This document shows, piece after piece, positions 1 to 11,825 of a stretch of 64,000 nucleotides of DNA (within the stretch, counting starts at the first letter, position 1; the number at the start of each line of letters is the position of its first letter). The stretch spans positions 125,616,218 through 125,680,217 of the forward strand of contig OZ018321.1 of NCBI GenBank assembly GCA_963969495.1, given 5' to 3'. A program made the position numbers and the translations under genes. This stretch comes from Ceratothoa steindachneri (lineage: Eukaryota > Arthropoda > Malacostraca > Isopoda > Cymothoidae). The notes below the pieces were generated by a model. The model saw only the letters and a list, made by a program, of their open reading frames with translations. It had not been told where the DNA came from and searched no databases.

Positions 1-30
1 TTATGATATTCATCATTATGTTTCATTATA

Positions 31-1333
31 CTAGGGGCGGTCAATAAGTTTTGCGAATCGGTAGGGCAAAACGGAAGAAGGGGGATGGCTGTTTGTGGGG
101 GTGTTAGGAGAAGGTATGACTAGTCAGGACCTGCGGCCGCACGCTCCTGCCTCGTGAATTTAACAAGCAGTAGCTGATCGCAGATCGTCAGTCACAAATT
201 TTTTTACAATCGAGAAGGTTGATCACCGCGCAGTGATCAAATTTGTGACTAAGGAAGGCAAGAATGCAAAAGAGATCCATGAACGCATGGTTGCAGTGTA
301 CACCGACACCGCCCGTTCCTAAGGAACCATTGCTCGTTGGAATAGGAAGTTCCGCCAGGGTCGGGAGTCCCTTGAAGATGACACCCGTACAGAACGCCCG
401 TCAGACGTGACCAACGAGGACAATGTGTCCCGTGTGGAGAGGATAATCCTCAAAAATCGACGTGCGAAGGTCGAAGAAATCGAGCGAGAATTGGAATATG
501 AGATAAAAGTGTTATCGACATCATCCACGATAATTTGGCTATGACGAAGGTCTCTGCCCATTGGGTCCCTAGAAACCTCACGAAACCACACGCCCCATGA
601 TCGACTTCAACGTCGTGAAGTTCATAGGAGCTGCTGCTCCTGTACAACTGAGACGAGCTAGGATTCGAGTCACGCATTGTGACAGGTGATGAAACGTGGG
701 TCCATCACTGAGATCCCAAGACCAAGCTCATAAGCATGGCCTGGAATCACAGGGGCTCTCCCACCCCCATCAAGTTCCGGACCTAACCCTCAGCCGAGAA
801 GATCATGGCCACCATCTTCTGTTATTCTGAGGGAGTGTTGATGGTGGACTATGCGCCTCGTGGAACGACCATCACAGGCCAATATTTCGCCGAGGAACTG
901 GCTGAGTTGAAGAAGTGCATCCGTCAGAAGCGGCGTAGAAAATTGACACGCGTTGTCCTGTTACTCAACGACAATGCCCCTGTTCACAAAGCTAGAATTG
1001 CACAAGCTGCCCTACGCGAGTGAGGATTTGAAGAGCTCAACCATCCTCCCCTACACTACAGATCTGGTCCCTAGCGACTCCTTTTTATTCCACCATCTCA
1101 AGGCTGCACTGCGTGGACGCCAGTTTGAAGACGATGAAGATGTCCAGCTCGCCGTCCAGGAGTGGATTGAACAGTAGTCGGGAGATTTCTGGTTGTCGGG
1201 AATTCGAAGCCTCAGGGACAAGTGGCGCAAGTGCATTGAAGTCGAGGGTAGTTATATTGAAAAATAATAAGACACTTTTCCTTATATCTCGTTTCCTTAT
1301 ATCCGAATTGCAAAACTTATTGACCACCCCTCG
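31..1333 (+). mobile_element. mariner element, copy 1 (full length, dead)
   Basis: A 1.3-kb Tc1/mariner-type DNA transposon flanked by TA on both sides (29-30 and 1,334-1,335). The left end begins CTAGGGGCGGTCAATAAG. The right end is its complement with small changes, giving terminal inverted repeats of about 28 bp. The TA target duplication and element length are typical of mariner. It lies inside IR1 and has a partner at the mirrored site in the right arm. Confidence 0.95.
209..1267 (+). pseudogene. mariner transposase pseudogene (copy 1)
   Basis: It would cut and paste the element using three acidic residues (DD34D type), acting on the terminal repeats in the nucleus. The reading frame runs over about 350 codons, the usual mariner length, and ends in GSYIEK then TAA. 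The expected start is ATC instead of ATG at 209. Recognisable blocks are the N-terminal helix-turn-helix region (IARWNRKFRQGRESLEDD), first Asp in VTGDETWVHH, second Asp in LLNDNAPVHKA and third Asp in PSDSFLF. Visible lesions include a stop after the VYTDTARS block, a frame change near 540, a stop right after the WVHH motif (about 710) and a stop at about 1,021. It is non-functional. Identity is certain at family level; the subfamily is not assigned. Confidence 0.93.
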
Positions 1334-2373
1334 TATGCTCGAAAAGCTATTTCATTTAGCTTTATTTGATATTCAATGTGCGTTATAACGCATTTAATTT
1401 TAGGAAAAAATCTGTATCTTTAATCTATAATATATAAAAAAAGTTTGTTGAGAAGATTTTGGCGCTATAGGTAGACAACTGGCTAAGTCGATTGATCTAA
1501 AACTTGTCAAAGAGCTATAAATCTGTAAGTGCTTATAGTGTATGTTAGGTTCCGGGACTAATATATTGTCCAAAAAGAAAGCTGAATAGTGTCAAGAGTC
1601 TGATGGCCACATTTCTAAAATTGACAGAGACTTACTTATATCTAATGACAATGTTATCGGCTATGATAAATTCCGCCAATCTACATTTCCTGTCCCCATG
1701 GGGATGAAAGCTCTGCATGAGTCTCAAAAGTATTAGAAGGAGCGGAAATTTCAGGTCACTTATTAGGTGCAAAGTTGCTTTCACCCTAAGAGTATAGAAC
1801 ACCTGACCAACTCAAATACACCTAGGAGGCCATGCTAGTCCACTAGACGCTAGCGGATAAGGACATATTTTGAGAAAGTTAACTTTTTCCCTGGAGGAGC
1901 TCAGCCGACGATAAATCCACGAATCTAACAATAAATAAAAAGTAGATAACGGATTCTTTTATGATTCTAGACTGGTGATTCAATTTTTTATGTGATTAGA
2001 TACAATTGTGACCATGTTGGAAGTAGAATTTCCAAGATTTTATGGCAGATATTCTATAGTATGAATTTATAGATATTTAAAAAAATATGATTTTGCAATA
2101 TATGTTTTCTAATTTATGGGACAATAAATCATTTGCACTTTTTTCGGGTTAGTCGATATTTCCTTTCCAAATTCACCTTAAGTTCACTTAGACAAATGCT
2201 CAAACCTTTAAAAGGAGAAGGCAGTCAACATAAAAAAATAACGTCTCGTAACTCATTCGTAGTGTGATCGTTTTATTTTAAAAAATACATAAAAATAATG
2301 AATGTAGGCATAAATTTAGTCTACAAACATCGAGATTAACTCCCTAAGAAATCATGTGCGATTTAATTGAATG
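1334..2373. other. A+T-rich non-coding part of IR1 left arm
   Basis: No gene or recognisable element protein is seen. The sequence is mirrored in the right arm at about 10,790-11,825, which is its only notable feature. Confidence 0.7.
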
Positions 2374-2431
<58 letters not shown>

Positions 2432-2443
2432 CGTGTGTCTGCG
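2374..2443. repeat. (TA)n/(TG)n microsatellite in IR1 left arm
   Basis: A TA dinucleotide run of about 45 bases is followed by a TG-type run with C interruptions. The mirrored tract at 10,668-10,792 is longer, so the two arms have changed in length independently. Confidence 0.95.
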
Positions 2444-2895
2444 TTTGTATTCGTTTGGGCTGCTCCTGTAGAAGTTCAATTTGAGTTGTAAGATGAATGA
2501 AAGGACGTAGAGGGAGAAATTAATTTCCTTATTACACGATTCGGCTGTTAATTTCACCCATCTCCTGGTACTAGACATACTAATTAATGAGTAGACTAAG
2601 ATTTTAAAGTTTTAAAAATGAAAAACTTTTAAATTATGGAAGTAATGGAGGATTGTGCCCGTAAATATAGGGAGTAATGCAGAACTAACGGTTTATTGCG
2701 TTAAAATTCACGTTGCAAAATTTAAATGTAAAATTGGCTATAAAAATTCTGGATGAAATACTATATGCACATAAAGAAAATACTAACCCTGTCTAATGAG
2801 TTGTAAACGGAAGACTGTTGAGAAAGCGGGAGGGGCATAGGAAGAAAGAGTGAATTTGAAGGTTGCTTAATATTTTATAGCAGAAGTAGCGGATG

Positions 2896-4670
2896 GGATG
2901 TATGATCTGAATTTAAAGAAGTGGAAGCATATTTGATGTACATCGATTCTTGAATTAGTAAAGAAACAGGATTGAGGATGGTTTCAAAATTTTAAACTGT
3001 TTTAAGCAACATCTGTTTAACAAAGAATTAAATTTCACCAAATCATCTTAAAATTGTTAGAAAAAAAAGAACTGTAATAAATTTACAATTTCTCTGGTAA
3101 AACTTTAGTTAAAAAACATATCCTGAAAAACTACCTATCGCAGGGTCGTTAATCCTTGCGAACAGTCCTTCAACGGTTCACGTTGCAGTAGGTGATTAAG
3201 TCACCCCAACATAATATAGGAGTAGTGTATGGTATAGGGTGGTTGTACCACGACAGCCTCCTCCATCTATAGGGCAATATTTGGAGTAAAGGTTCCTAAC
3301 GAAACATTGGCGACACGAGTTGGTCTTGCTCTTTGTACATACCGGTAAGGTCACATCCAATTAGAATAGTCGCAGACCAATCTCCGTCACATGATGCCTA
3401 TGCAACATATTAGAAATGATGGTGAATTATAATCGCTGAATGTGCTACTTTGAAACAGAATATTTTTAGCGTCCAAACAATATGGTTACAGGAAGAAAGG
3501 CTATGCTCTATTATTTTATTCAAAATCGGTGGTTGCCCAAAGACCGCGTACTACTTGTCCTTTACCCATCGAATAAAAATATATAATATTAAAGATTCAC
3601 AACTAGATTACCCAAACATTCATTTAGAAAAATAATCTCTAAACCTCGCGTGGACTTGACCAACACCCTAAATTTGCTATTTGCCCCTTAATATATCAAA
3701 AGAAACAATCTCGCCAACTTAATATCTCATCAACCACATCAAATAATTTTGACAGATGGAACCAAATCCATTACACCTCCAAATGAACTATTAACCTTTT
3801 TCATCGAACTGTGTCTCAGTTTTCTTATCAGAAGTAACAAGGATATCGTTAGCCATTAATATATCCAGCCGAAATCAGAAACCTCTGATGGCTATCAAAA
3901 CATAAGACATCATAGCTTGCAACTAAACAATATAACATTCTGTTGGTTAGCTGCCTGCTTTGGGTGCAATGACATAATGAGAGGGCAGATAAAGCACCAA
4001 ACTCAGCCATCACAATCATAAGACGTGCCATCCTGTCTACATCTGCAAAACTCCTGCCATATATTCTTAAAGACGGTGAAGAATAAGTGACAGAATGACT
4101 AAGTAACCCAAGTACATAACATCCTCGTCAAATCAGAAACAATAAAAATGGAGCACACCAAGCAGAAGATCCTGTAAGAAAGAAGTTACCATTAGACGCC
4201 GGCGCATTGGACATACAAACCTGGTAAACAGCTACGGGTTCTCAAACTCTCCCCCCAAATCTACCTAACTGAGTTACCTGTAATACCACGATGAGCATCA
4301 CCCCTATAATATCAATATGTAATAGATACCTGTTGGATAGATCAAGCAATTTAGGAAATAACTTACCAATTTGAGAAATTCTAGGCGACAACACCCAAAA
4401 CATAAATGCTGTAATAAAAATACTCAAAAATAACCCTAACTACTCTATAATACTTAATAGCAACATGGTCTAAAGGTTAAGCAAAAAAAAATATCCCATG
4501 AGAATATTGACGCAACAAAGGGTCAAAGAGAGCGGTAAAGGTTGAAAAATATTCTAGGCCTCAAGTTCAACCACACAACTATTCATGGCGATGGAGACAA
4601 TCTGGCCTCTTAGGTTCATTCTTGGACAACTTTTGGGAACCATTAGACTGAGACTTTTTAGAATATCATA
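2896..4670. other. IR1 spacer, first part: nothing identified
   Basis: No transposon family or gene is recognised. Around 3,640-4,030 the plus strand gives broken coding-like peptides, for example PPNELLTFFIELCLSFLIR, interrupted by stops. I cannot assign them to a family, and they may be an old element relic. Confidence 0.4.
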
Positions 4671-4679
4671 AAAGTATTT

Positions 4680-5400
4680 GGTCATCCGATAAGTAATGTG
4701 CTATTTATTTTCATGTTTATTATGTCATGGATGGAAAATAAGGACTTTTAAGTTATTTATATTGAAATAAGTATTAATTTAGTAATTTAATATGTAATAT
4801 AAGTTCTACCAGTTTCAACCACTAGTGTCCATCTTTCTATTAACATTTCCATACCATGTTTATAGAAATCGTTTAAATTTCATTTTACAAACGACCTTTG
4901 AGGTTGTTTAAAGCTCTTCTGTTTCTGATATGTTCATTCTTTTTGGCTGATTCACTAAACTCCTAAAAGGTAATATTCTCTTGTCGTTAAATCTGGTGAA
5001 TGTGAAAGATGACTAATTAGTCCTCAATTGAAATTGTTAAGCTTGTGTATGGTATCTTTTGCGATGTGAGGTACGCTTTGTCTTGATGAAAGAACACTTT
5101 GCTTCTATTAATTAATGCTCACCTTTTTTTAAAGTGCTGCATGGAAACGGTCCAACTAGACACAGTAAACATTTTTGCGATAGTCTCTTTGGGGTTATGC
5201 GACTCATATCCTACCAAACAAACAAGAGAATTTCCCGTAGATGAGGCCTTTGTTTCTGCTGGCTACAACGCTTAATATTACTATGCATAAGACACTTTTC
5301 GTTCTTGTAACAATCTTAGTAAAAATGGTTCACCTTTTAAAAGGGAAAGGAGACACGATCAAATGTAGATTCCTTGTTGCAAGTATACCTCTTACAGGTT
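4680..5400 (-). pseudogene. degraded mariner-family transposase
   Basis: Read on the minus strand through several frame changes, this shows the order of a mariner transposase. A block resembling GDEKW appears as NEKC, so the first catalytic Asp is lost. Then come ILLFVW-stop-DM (mariner WWD block), ETIAKMF, ALINRSKVFFHQDKAY with the second Asp, and finally PDLTTREYYLF in place of the usual PDLAPSDYHLF, so the third Asp is also lost. It differs clearly from the four younger mariner copies in this window and belongs to another subfamily. It lies in the IR1 spacer. Terminal repeats were not found. Long inactive. Confidence 0.72.
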
Positions 5401-5570
5401 GTAAGGAATCCATTGCCCGAATCATGAGGCCTTGCCTTTCACGTTTAAATTACGATGCAGGGTGGAGTGAGTTAGATGTAGTTTCACTGACAATTACTCA
5501 ACATTTACTAATCAGATTTTTATCCACTGGTATTTTTAAAGATCTTAAGCAAATTACACTGATCGCTTAA

Positions 5571-6425
5571 GTAAGATGAATGCAGATAATATTTTCAAGA
5601 CTTATTTAATCACATATGAATTAAATACTTGTAACTGAATTTGTATTGGCTGCCATCATTTGAGCACAGTGACAATGATTTTATTAGATAGGGATTATTT
5701 CGGTATAGGATATGGGCTTAACCTTATGTTTTTTGTTATTTACTCTTAAGGGAGGAATTAGTTCCATGCCTCCATTAATCTCATATTAAATATTAATTAG
5801 TCATCTTGGTGTATCTTGTGGGCTAGTGATTAATTCATTCGTTATTTTTGCTACATGGGATTTTGGCCTCATTTTAATTATTACAAACTTAGAGTGAGTG
5901 AGCGCTTGAAAGAGGCAGAGAATGGAATTAAAGTGTCTAAGCCTTTTTTTCGTCCGGGTTGATTCAGATCCGATTATGTAGTGCCTCAGCGAAACCAATT
6001 TAATTGATAAAATTTTCCTGCCATTTTTTTTTTTCTTTTGGGGAGAGAGAACTTTGCCCCATTACCGCTTAGTGGGCGCTATTTTTCATTTTCAGGTTAA
6101 GCTTCTTGTCTCGAGGTGGTCCTTTATTCTATCATGGGAGGGCTAGGTGGTGCCTTTAATATATTTCCTAGTTCTCCGCTTTTGATTTTTTCCTCTATCC
6201 ACTTCTTTCCTTTTCTCTCATTTCATTTCATCTTACATTATTTTTAGTATGCTGTGACTTTATGTATATTCATTTACACAAGCTAATATCCTCCCACGCT
6301 AAAGCACTTTACGCTCGCCTGGATTTATACGGTTCAAAAATCATCTGAAACTTCTTGGAAACCTTTTAGCCAATGAGGGTATCATACTGTTTTACGACAG
6401 GTTTTAGGCTCCAATTAGTCATGTT
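5571..6425. other. A+T-rich, nothing identified
   Basis: No coding or repeat structure is recognised apart from short homopolymer runs near 6,030. Confidence 0.5.
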
Positions 6426-6429
6426 CAAA

Positions 6430-6805
6430 AGTCAACTGTTTTTCTATTTTCTTTGATTTCTTTTTATACATTTTCTAATTCTTTTTGACCTATAAGTCAA
6501 AAAATCACAAGTTTTTTGAGCTAGAATTTTGGGAAGCCTAAGTTTTCGGCCTTGAAAATGGCCATAAACAGAAGTTCTGAGATACTTTGAACCATGTTTT
6601 TCTCTATAACTTTTGATCTTTAACAAGATAAAAACCAACAAATTAGGTAACAAATGAATGAACATAAAATTTATAAATAATTTTAAATCATTAATTACTA
6701 AAAATAACCAATATTAATAATAAATAATTAATAATAATTATCTAGCATTTTTCCGGAAATAACAAAAACTCATCTACAAGTTACACCTTCACAATGGCAT
6801 TAAGG
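6430..6805. repeat. dispersed repeat family R1, copy A
   Basis: Copy B lies at about 15,180-15,610. Both contain, in the same order, a TTTTTGACCTA-type segment, an A+T-rich stretch rich in TTATTATTAA-type runs, then AGGAAATAACA, AAACTCAT, ACAAGTT and AATGGCATTAAGG followed by a purine-rich GGAGGAGAGG-type stretch. They look like two divergent copies of the same unknown element, or of its 5' region. Similarity was judged by eye. Confidence 0.6.
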
Positions 6806-7060
6806 AAGGAGGAGAGGAAGCTCTGTGTGCACAGGGTTAATATCCTAGAACGTTTAGGTAATGTCCACAGCCAGGTTTTAACGTATTCATCTACCAGATA
6901 CCTCACTGATACCTTCCTGGTTAGATGCCCTTTAACTTTTAACAGTTGTTCCCAGCTTCCCACAAACAAACTAGCGTTCGATTATTTTCATGATCTTCAG
7001 AAATTACCGGAAAGTGAAGGGAGGTCCAAGTTTCAGGACGTTGCATTTGAAACAGTTTAA
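6794..7060 (+). CDS. unrecognised ORF, possibly element-derived
   Basis: An 88-codon ATG-to-stop frame beginning MALRKEERKLCVHRVNILER. I do not recognise the protein. It starts exactly at the conserved AATGGCATTAAGG segment of repeat family R1. The second copy at 15,580 also has an ATG here (MALSKEG) but breaks off quickly. That suggests the start of an element-encoded protein rather than chance, but the evidence is weak. The following 1.7 kb contains further short broken plus-strand frames (for example from 7,260 and 7,676) with no recognisable domain. It could equally be a fortuitous ORF. Confidence 0.3.
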   Translation: MALRKEERKLCVHRVNILERLGNVHSQVLTYSSTRYLTDTFLVRCPLTFNSCSQLPTNKLAFDYFHDLQKLPESEGRSKFQDVAFETV

Positions 7061-10000
7061 TATATCATCCCACTCTGGCAATCAATCTCTTCATGAACCT
7101 AATTGAGAAGTATCGTGCTCGGGAGAAAAGCAAAGGAAGAGCATTTAAAGCTAGAGGAAAATAAGGAGCATTTATGCTGAAACTAGACAGCCTGTTCCAT
7201 ATAGGAGCTACAGATGAAATCAAGATATCACGCAACAACAGACTGTTATCCATAGAAAAATGATGAGATTATCAGGTTTTACCAAGAGCAAAATATTGAG
7301 AGAAAAGGTTCGATGTCTGTCCGGGACAAAGGTTTTTGAGCAAGTTCCCTACAGTAAGCAGCAGGCAGTTGTTTATGTGAATGACATTGCCTGGAGTGAC
7401 TTAACTGACAACGATGCTAACGCAGAGGACATAGATTACCATTAGCTTCGTTCTGGATTTTTCGCCATCAAAACACTCTTATTAGTGTGAATTTTACGTT
7501 AGTAAGAAAGGTCATAGAATGTGATGTCATCTGTAATACAACTGATCGTCTTGTTTTATAAGACAATTATTCTGCTGCCATGATTTCTACCATGTTGAAA
7601 GCTTCGCGATTTGAGCTGGATAATTTTGCTTTTTTTACATCCAAAACACGTCGCAGCAGAGGCGTAGGGTAGTTATTGGGAACGTTATTGAGAATACATG
7701 ACATTGACAATTCCTCTTGCACAGCTCATGCTGAGGTTGCAATGGATTTATTGAAAACAATGGAACTTACAGAAATTGCTACTGCCCTTGTTTTATCCAC
7801 TATATCCAGTAACAATGGATTTCACAGAAGCACTAACAAATTTCTTGAGCAAATGGTAAAAAGGTGTTTTATTTAACCTGTCGACAACAGATCCTATTGA
7901 TTCTAGTAGGAGTAGTTTGGAAGAACATGATTGGGAAGGTGAAGGAGCTAGATAATATCTGGATTGAACATCTGAAAGAAATTTAGTCGGGCTTCTCCAA
8001 GGAAAAGAAAGGATGCTGGCTACCAACAGCAAATAGCTGAAAAAAACGAACAATGAGCAAATATTCCAAAGACTTCCAACAACCGACTACCGGGAAATGG
8101 CGCCTTTCATCAGGCATAATTGATGGTTAGAGACCAGTACTCAATGAAAGTGCTGATATTTGCAGATTAATTTCAGTACAACGAAGACACTGTATCAAAT
8201 GTGTGAAAGACTCTACACATTATTTTTGCTGTGCTACATTCCTGTATGGATGATGTCAATGTTTGCTGAAAATGTTCTCATGAATGATTTAAGTCTTTTC
8301 CAGGATATGTTGAAGTAAAAAAAATTGAAGCAGATGCTATCTTACCTATGATGTTGTGTCGTTTGTCCTGTCCAGCAGGTACGATATTTCCGCTAATTTA
8401 CATACAAATAAAAATCCAGACAGTTTCTATTCCAGAGTCACAGCTAAGACAAGCTTGGTTGAGCTAATTCGCTTGAAATCACATATCCTGTTTTACATAA
8501 TGAATTTGGAACCAAGTGGCTTCTGGAACCTGTGAAGTATTGACCACGGAAGAAGGACTACCGAAAAAGGTTTATCTATGTTAACAATTTGAAATAGGAG
8601 AATTACAAAGCTGAACATGGGGTAAAAATAATGTGCAACTTGGTAAATGTCGTCACAAAACATGACAAACAAAGGGACTACCCCCTTCAACAGACGTCCC
8701 CTTGACAGCTTAAAGAAACAAATTCTCAACAACTGACAATGTGAATTTCATTATGAAACTAATCATGTAATGCTTTCCCTTCCTTATTGATTAGACTTTT
8801 GACAAAATTTAAGCATAAATTTGTTTGATGAATAAGACGCCTTGTCTGCCTTAAGTGTGATTAAATTAATTTTGTGATATTCCTGAAAGATTTGTATGTA
8901 CTAGTGTACCATTTCTTGTTCCAAGAGTATGATAAGTATGTAAGTTAGAAAGAAGATTAAAAATAGTTTAATTCGGTGCCTATTTTGTTGTTCTAGCTTG
9001 TGTAGATAAAAGGTTATAAGCTTTTTGCATTTTAAGGCTGAAAATTTAAAAGCTTTACGTGGTAATGCTTCACAACATCCTTTGGAAAAATAGTTATTTT
9101 CACCTTTTTCAGAACACAAGCATAAAAAATATAGGGAGACATAATAAAATAAGAAAAATTTCATTTTTTAACAGGCTTAATGTACATTAAATATTTATAT
9201 CGATGGGAAGGTAGTGGTGTCACTTTAAGCTGGTACAATTTGTGGCCTTTTAAACTATATTCTCATAGGAGTCAATAAAAATAGTATATCCCCTTTATAA
9301 CAAAATCTGCGCTCCGAATAGACAAATCTGCGATCAACAAAGACACTAAACTTCAACCACCCTTATCTGAGCTGCCAATAAGATCCTAACGCATACGAGT
9401 TTGAAATATATGCGAGGGAGGGTGTAGTAATTATAGGGTTGTTGCAAGTCCAAATTGCTGTAAAAATATAATTTTAAGACATTCTCTCCAAGCCACTACA
9501 AACGAAATAAAGTATCCAAATAATGAATTTACCTGTGAAAAATAGATCAATGTATATCTCTCAATTTTTGGGAAGTCAACCTTTACTGCTCAAGGCTTCA
9601 ACTTCTTAAAGCATTTACAATTTTTCGTATAAAATCAGTGCCCTAAAAATACTAATATTCTAAGCCTATAGCATTTATTCACACAACACTAGTTTCCATT
9701 AAGAAGTTGAATTTATGTATGGATATTTCAAAGGAAGCTGTTTTCCTCACTGGTAGAGAGGACCATAGCTACTTTTTTTAATAAAATTTACTAACCAAAG
9801 TTGAAATTCGTAAAGGTAAGTAAATATATGATGCGTTAGGTAGTTTTTCTGCATATATCTTTTTAACCAAAATTTTACAAGAGAAATTCTAAATTTATTA
9901 AACTTCTATTTCAATAACAATTTTGAGATATTTTTAGAAATAAACAACATATAGGACAATATGTAAAATTTAATGACAGAATTGCGTAAAAGTTGAAGTG

Positions 10001-10204
10001 CTCCATCATATAAGAATTTACTTCCTTGAGATGAAATCTCAGGAGATATATTGGCAGTACCATGCGATTGTTGAAGGCAAGGTACTGTTCCCATATGACA
10101 ATTTACCACAGGACTGGGAAAGTTCTTTCTTAGTCAGAGTTCTTGCCTGTATGTTTATATTCAATTTTTGCGAAACAGATGTACCTAAAACATTTTACAG
10201 TAAA
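7061..10204. other. rest of IR1 spacer: no identified gene
   Basis: Plus-strand frames at 7,260-7,445 and 7,676-7,876 are short, end in stops and match no family I know. The 8,760-10,204 part is strongly A+T-rich with nothing recognisable. Confidence 0.5.
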
Positions 10205-10667
10205 ATTCTTATTCTCATCCACTATTTATGCTATAAAATATTAACCAACCTTCAAACTCTCTTTCTTCCTATGCCCCTCCCGCTTTCTCAACAGTCTTCC
10301 GTTTACAACTCATTAGACAGGGTAAGTATTTTCTTTATGTGCATATAGTATTTCATCCAGAATTTTTATAGCCAATTTTACATGTAAATTTTGCAACGTG
10401 AATTTTAACGCAATAAACCGTTAGTTCTGCATTACTCCTTATATTTACGGGCACAATCCTCCATTACTTCCATAATTTAAAAGTTTTTCATTTTTAAAAC
10501 TTTAAAATCTTAGTGTACTTATTAATTAGTATGTCTAGTACCAGGAAATGGGTGTAATTAACAGCCGAATCGTGTAATAAGGAAATTAATTTCTCCCTCT
10601 ACGTCCTTTCATTCATCTTACAACTAAAATTGAACTTCTACAGGAGCAGCCCAAACGAATACACACG

Positions 10668-10792
<125 letters not shown>

Positions 10793-11825
10793 AATTAAAT
10801 CGCACATGATTTCTTAGGGAGTTAATCTTGATGTTTGTAGACTAAATTTATGCCTACATTCATTATTTTTATGTATTTTTTAAAATAAAACGATCACACT
10901 ACGAATGAGTTACGAGACGTTATTTTTTTATGTTGACTGCCTTCTCCTTTTAAAGGTTTGAGCATTTGTCTAAGTGAGCTTAGGGTGAATTTGGAAAGGA
11001 AATATCGACTAACCCGAAAAAAGTGCAAATGATTTATTGTCCCATAAATTAGAAAACATATATTGCAAAATCATATTTTTTTAAATATCTATAAATTCAT
11101 ACTACAGAATATCTGCCATAAAATCTTGGAACTTCTACTTCCAACATGGTCACAATTATATCCAATCACATAAAAAATTGAATCACCAGTCTAGAATCAT
11201 GAAAGAATCCGTTATCTACTTTGTATTTATTGTTAGATTCGTGGATTTATCGTCGGCTGAGCTCCCCCAGGGAAAAGTTAACTTTCTCAAAATATGCCCT
11301 TATCCGCTAGCGTCTAGTGGACTAGCATAACCTCCTAGGTGTATGTGAGTTGGTCAGGTGTTCTATACTCTTAGGATGTAAGCAACTTTGCACCTAATAA
11401 GTGACCTGGAATTTCCGCTCCTTCTAATACTTTTGAGACTCATGCTGAGCTTTCACCCCCATCGGGACAGGAATGTAGATTGGCGGAATTTATCATAGCC
11501 AATACCATTGTCATAAGATATAAGTAAGTCTCTGTCAATTTTAGAAATGTGGCCATCAGACTCTTGACACTTTTCAGCTTTTTTCTTGGACAATATATTA
11601 GTCCCGGAACCTAATATACACTATAAGCACTTACAGATAGATAGCTCTTTGACAAGTTTTAGATCAATCGACTTAGCCATTTGACTACCTATAGCGCCAA
11701 AATCTTCTAAACAAACTTTTTTTGTATATTAGAGATTATCGATAAAGATTTTTTTCTAAAATTAAATGCGTTTGAACGCACATTGAATACCAAATAAAGC
11801 TAAATGAATTAGCTTTTTGAGCATA

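Larger units (their letters stand above)
1..2895 (+). repeat. IR1 left arm (large inverted repeat)
   Basis: This segment is the reverse complement of about 10,205-13,112. Landmarks match in mirrored order: the left flank, the mariner copy, the A+T-rich DNA beyond it, a (TA)n tract with an adjoining TG-type tract, and the block at 2,590-2,850. In the stretch 2,590-2,850 I counted about five mismatches over roughly 270 bases. Similarity falls sharply after about 2,850 and is gone by about 2,900. The arm starts at the window edge, so it may continue to the left. Both mariner copies sit at the same site with the same flanks, so the arms arose by duplication after that insertion. Confidence 0.92.

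Noticed and set aside
319..677. Minus-strand open frames opposite mariner copy 1
   Set aside because: They are antisense to the readable transposase and have no domain of their own.
2363..2578. IY-repeat protein across the TA tract
   Set aside because: Translation of a microsatellite; the same applies to the frame at 52,793-53,002.
3640..4030. Possible pol or other element protein on either strand
   Set aside because: Peptides are interrupted and I could not match them to a family in the expected motif order.
7260..8760. Possible piggyBac or hAT remnant downstream of 6,794
   Set aside because: A few Cys/His-containing peptides near 8,170-8,260 looked suggestive, but no ordered set of motifs could be found.
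9998..10348. 116-codon plus-strand frame followed by a splice-donor-like GGTAAGT
   Set aside because: No recognisable protein. It overlaps the inner edge of IR1 right arm, and the mirrored sequence in the left arm lacks both the frame and the donor-like site.
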